From positions 1-7,544 of the forward strand of contig QNBZ01000054.1 of assembly GCA_003644295.1 (NCBI GenBank): 7,544 bases of DNA. The letters are read 5' to 3'. This DNA is from Planctomycetota bacterium (GTDB lineage Bacteria; Planctomycetota; Phycisphaerae; Sedimentisphaerales; Anaerobacaceae). Below the pieces are notes generated by a model. The model was not told the DNA's origin. It did no database searches and saw only the letters and a program-made list of their open reading frames with translations. This document shows positions 5,629 through 7,544 of the stretch, piece by piece. Positions within the stretch are counted from its first letter, which is position 1, and every line of letters begins with the position of its first letter. The position numbers and the translations under genes are program-made.

Positions 5629-6144
5629 ATGCAATGCCAGATTTGTCACAAAAACGAAGCGACCATCCATCTGACCGAGATTGCCGACGGCCAGCGCAGC
5701 GAGATGCACATCTGCGAACAATGCGCCATCGAGCAGGGCATAGCGGTCAAAAGTCAGATACCCGTAAATGAACTGCTGAGTAGTCTGCTTTCCGTCCAGC
5801 CGACAGACGAAGAGCTGTTCGGTATTGCCGAGCGGGAGCTGGTGTGTCCGAACTGCGGCTTTACGTTAGAGCAATTTCGCAAAGAGGCGGTATTGGGCTG
5901 TCCTTACGATTATAAGATTTTTGAAAAATCGCTTTTGCCACTTATCGAAAAGGCCCATAATGGCAAAACGGTCCATTGCGGCAAAGTGCCGTCAAAAGTG
6001 CCGACGGACACCAAAAAGCGGATAGAATTATTAAATATGCGTCAGCAACTGGAAGCTGCGGTGCAGGCGGAAGATTATGAACTGGCGGCGAAACTGAGAG
6101 ATAAAATAAAGAATAGCGGACACAGTTCAGAGGACACTGATTAG
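5629..6144 (+). CDS. mcsA: McsA-like activator of protein arginine kinase (zinc-finger and UVR protein)
   Basis: A 171-residue cytoplasmic protein with McsA architecture. The first zinc site is CQIC (3-6) with CEQC (29-32). The second is CPNC (73-76) with GCPYDY (90-95), where the usual fourth Cys of CxxC is Asp94. A K.HCGK.P-like segment follows (HCGKVPSKVP, 116-125), then a UVR motif at about 131-161 (EAAVQAEDYELAAKLRDKI), a helical hairpin also found in UvrB/UvrC. In Bacillus, McsA binds and stimulates McsB and contributes to its adaptor role for ClpCP. mcsB begins 2 nt after the stop, so the two are almost certainly coexpressed from the promoter at 5600. The Asp variant may be normal for planctomycete homologues, but I cannot confirm that here. 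Confidence 0.92.
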   Translation: MQCQICHKNEATIHLTEIADGQRSEMHICEQCAIEQGIAVKSQIPVNELLSSLLSVQPTDEELFGIAERELVCPNCGFTLEQFRKEAVLGCPYDYKIFEKSLLPLIEKAHNGKTVHCGKVPSKVPTDTKKRIELLNMRQQLEAAVQAEDYELAAKLRDKIKNSGHSSEDTD

Positions 6145-6146
6145 AT

Positions 6147-7271
6147 ATGAAACTGACCGATATAAGTAACGATGTCAACGAATGGTTTGACGGCTCCGGG
6201 CCGTTGTCCGATATCGTTATATCATCACGTGTTCGCCTAGCCAGAAATCTGGTGGGGTATAAATTCCTCAGCCGTTGTTCGACTGCGGAAAAATCTGAGA
6301 TATTAGTGAAGCTCAAAAACGTTCTTATGTCGCTGGAACTCGGCGATAAAGTCTCGTATATCAGCGTGGACAAGGCGTCATCTCTGAATAGGCATTTTCT
6401 TGTCGAGCGCCATCTAATCAGTCGGCATCATGCCTTCGGCAAAGGCCCGCGGGGAGTTGTTATCGCTCACAGGGAGTTCTTTACCGCTATGATAAACGAG
6501 GAAGACCATTTGCGAATTCAGGTTCTCAAAGGCGGCTGTCAGTTGTCCGGCTGTGCCGAGCAAATCAACCACATCGACGATGCGATAGAGCAAAAAATCG
6601 ATTATGCCTTCAGCCCGCGCTACGGATACCTGACGGCCTGTCCGACCAATCTTGGCACGGGGATACGGGTTTCGGTAATGCTGCATCTGCCGGCGTTGAA
6701 GATGACCGGCCAGATAGAGAAGTTCTTCAGGGCGGCAAAGGCAATGAGCTTGGCTGTGCGGGGCCTTTTCGGCGAAGGCACCGAGGCAGCCGGCGATTTC
6801 TATCAGCTATCTAACCAAGTAACGCTCGGTGTATCGGAGGCCGATATTGTTTCGCAGTTTGAGAACGCAATCATTCCGGAAATTGTCGAATATGAAAATG
6901 CTGCCAGGAAGCAGTTGCTCTCGAATCAGCCGGAGTTGCTTGACGATAAAATCTCACGGGCGATGGCGCTTTTGAAAGGCGCTCATCTGATAAGCTCACA
7001 GGAAGCGTTATTTTTGCTGAGCCATCTGCGGATGGGCATCAATATGCACGACCGTATGGGGGCCTCGACGCCGGCGATAGAACAGCTTTGCATACTCGGC
7101 GCCGCCGGCAATGATACCGGCAAGGCCGAAGACCGCTCCATTGCAATCATCAACCGATTGTTTATGCTCACTCAGCCAGCTCATTTGCAGTTGAATTACG
7201 GCAAAGCGCTCGACCCAACTCACAGAGACGCGCTGCGGGCAAAAATCATCCGTTCAGCACTGAATAAATAG
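6147..7271 (+). CDS. mcsB: Protein-arginine kinase McsB
   Basis: A 374-residue phosphagen-kinase-fold enzyme that phosphorylates arginine side chains in proteins. In Bacillus the mark targets proteins to ClpCP and inactivates the CtsR repressor. Length and motifs are complete: SSRVRLARN (26-34) binds nucleotide, NEEDHLRIQ (117-125) and GEGTEA (209-214) supply the catalytic acids (Glu119 and Glu210, a constant two-residue offset from Geobacillus Glu121 and Glu212), CPTNLGTG (165-172) holds Cys165, and SNQVTLG (222-228) follows. The C-terminal RDALRA (360-365) matches the phosphoarginine-binding RDxxRA allosteric site, which free creatine/arginine kinases lack. So this is a protein kinase, not a metabolite kinase. 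Spacing of 2 nt to mcsA, with AGAGGA (6129-6134) inside mcsA, suggests coupled translation. No ClpC or CtsR gene lies in the window. Confidence 0.96.
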   Translation: MKLTDISNDVNEWFDGSGPLSDIVISSRVRLARNLVGYKFLSRCSTAEKSEILVKLKNVLMSLELGDKVSYISVDKASSLNRHFLVERHLISRHHAFGKGPRGVVIAHREFFTAMINEEDHLRIQVLKGGCQLSGCAEQINHIDDAIEQKIDYAFSPRYGYLTACPTNLGTGIRVSVMLHLPALKMTGQIEKFFRAAKAMSLAVRGLFGEGTEAAGDFYQLSNQVTLGVSEADIVSQFENAIIPEIVEYENAARKQLLSNQPELLDDKISRAMALLKGAHLISSQEALFLLSHLRMGINMHDRMGASTPAIEQLCILGAAGNDTGKAEDRSIAIINRLFMLTQPAHLQLNYGKALDPTHRDALRAKIIRSALNK

Positions 7272-7339
7272 CGTACAGCATTCAGGAATAAAACAGGTAA
7301 CAGTGTCCTGCTCCGTTGAAAAATGTCATCTCGGAAAGC

Positions 7340-7362
7340 GTGTCGTTTATCAAGTACGACAC
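7340..7362. repeat. Perfect 7-bp inverted repeat downstream of mcsB
   Basis: GTGTCGT (7340-7346) and ACGACAC (7356-7362) pair perfectly around a 9-nt loop, about 70 bp after the mcsB stop. No T-run follows, so it is at best a weak terminator candidate for the mcsA-mcsB unit. Confidence 0.4.
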
Positions 7363-7413
7363 ATAATTAGTCATCCCTGAAAAAGATTGTAAATTTACAT
7401 AAATATTCTGTTT

Positions 7414-7427
7414 TATAAGTGCTTATA
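7414..7427. repeat. 14-bp near-palindrome in the AT-rich gap after mcsB
   Basis: TATAAG-TG-CTTATA is symmetrical except for its centre. A perfect 10-bp palindrome, GTAAATTTAC (7389-7398), lies 15 bp upstream. Together they could be operator sites for a gene beyond the window, but AT-rich DNA gives such palindromes by chance. Confidence 0.3.
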
Positions 7428-7452
7428 CCAATTGGAGTTAATTTTTGCGCCC

Positions 7453-7523
7453 TGTCATTCCCGCGAAAGCGGGAATCCATAGGTTTATATATGTACTGGA
7501 TGCCTGCTTTCGCAGGCATGACA
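7453..7523. mobile_element. MITE-like 71-bp element made of two hairpins
   Basis: The outer arms 7453-7479 (starting TGTCATTCCCGCG) and 7497-7523 (ending CGCAGGCATGACA) are inverted repeats matching at about 23 of 27 bases. Each arm also folds alone: ATTCCCGC-GAAA-GCGGGAAT (7457-7476) with a GNRA-type tetraloop, and TGCCTGC-TTTC-GCAGGCA (7501-7518). The two hairpins differ by paired changes that keep the stems intact. The sequence resembles the TCATTCCCGCGAAAGCGGGAATCC repeat class that I recall from many bacterial genomes. There is no coding capacity. Confidence 0.7.
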
Positions 7524-7544
7524 CAATAATTGATTGTCTGTCAA

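Noticed and set aside
7340..7380. Rho-independent terminator after mcsB
   Set aside because: The stem is only 7 bp and no T-run follows.
7453..7523. CRISPR repeat or tRNA-like structure
   Set aside because: Two hairpins form one inverted-repeat element. There are no regularly spaced units, no spacers and no tRNA arms.
7453..7523. TA target-site duplication expected for an IS630/Tc1-type MITE
   Set aside because: The bases next to the ends (CC on the left, CA on the right) are not TA on both sides, so mobilisation by an IS630 enzyme is not shown.

Overview
The window looks like chromosomal DNA from an uncultured-type bacterium, most likely of the Planctomycetota (Phycisphaerae-like). This is an inference from several things: an McsA/McsB pair outside a Bacillus-style ctsR-mcsA-mcsB-clpC operon, an McsA with a GCPxDY zinc-site variant, a PTPS-type pterin enzyme, and many short palindromic repeats of the TGTCATTC...ATGACA kind between genes. 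The taxonomic call is moderate at best, because no rRNA or tRNA gene is present.

Left part (1-2733): an accessory, IS-scarred region. A sugar-porter MFS transporter gene (501-1904, minus) lies between a frameshifted IS30-family transposase remnant (120-457, plus) and a shattered IS630-family transposase remnant (about 1978-2333, minus). About 70 bp carrying a hairpin element and the first codons of the IS630 gene occurs twice, in opposite orientation (1-117 and 2308-2397), and brackets this 2.3 kb block like a decayed composite transposon. A third short copy lies at 2425-2445. Positions 2398-2733 hold no gene that I recognise and end in a 22-bp-period tandem repeat just before the next gene.

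Right part (2734-7271): six co-directional housekeeping and quality-control genes in three likely transcription units. (i) A Sua5/YrdC threonylcarbamoyl-AMP synthase fused to a low-molecular-weight phosphatase of the YwlE (protein-arginine phosphatase) type overlaps rpiB by 4 nt. (ii) coaD, with a very good sigma70-type promoter, is followed by a PTPS/QueD-family gene. (iii) mcsA-mcsB, the activator and protein-arginine kinase, has an extended -10 promoter. The order Sua5, YwlE, RpiB repeats the Bacillus ywlC-(ywlD)-ywlE-ywlF order, here with the first two fused.

The most interesting reading is that the predicted eraser (YwlE-like domain) and writer (McsA-McsB) of protein phosphoarginine lie within 4.5 kb on one strand, with the eraser covalently joined to a tRNA t6A-synthesis enzyme. 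The remaining DNA (7272-7544) holds inverted repeats and a second double-hairpin repeat element with the same outer ends as the element at 8-97. No ClpC, CtsR, CRISPR array, rRNA or tRNA was seen.
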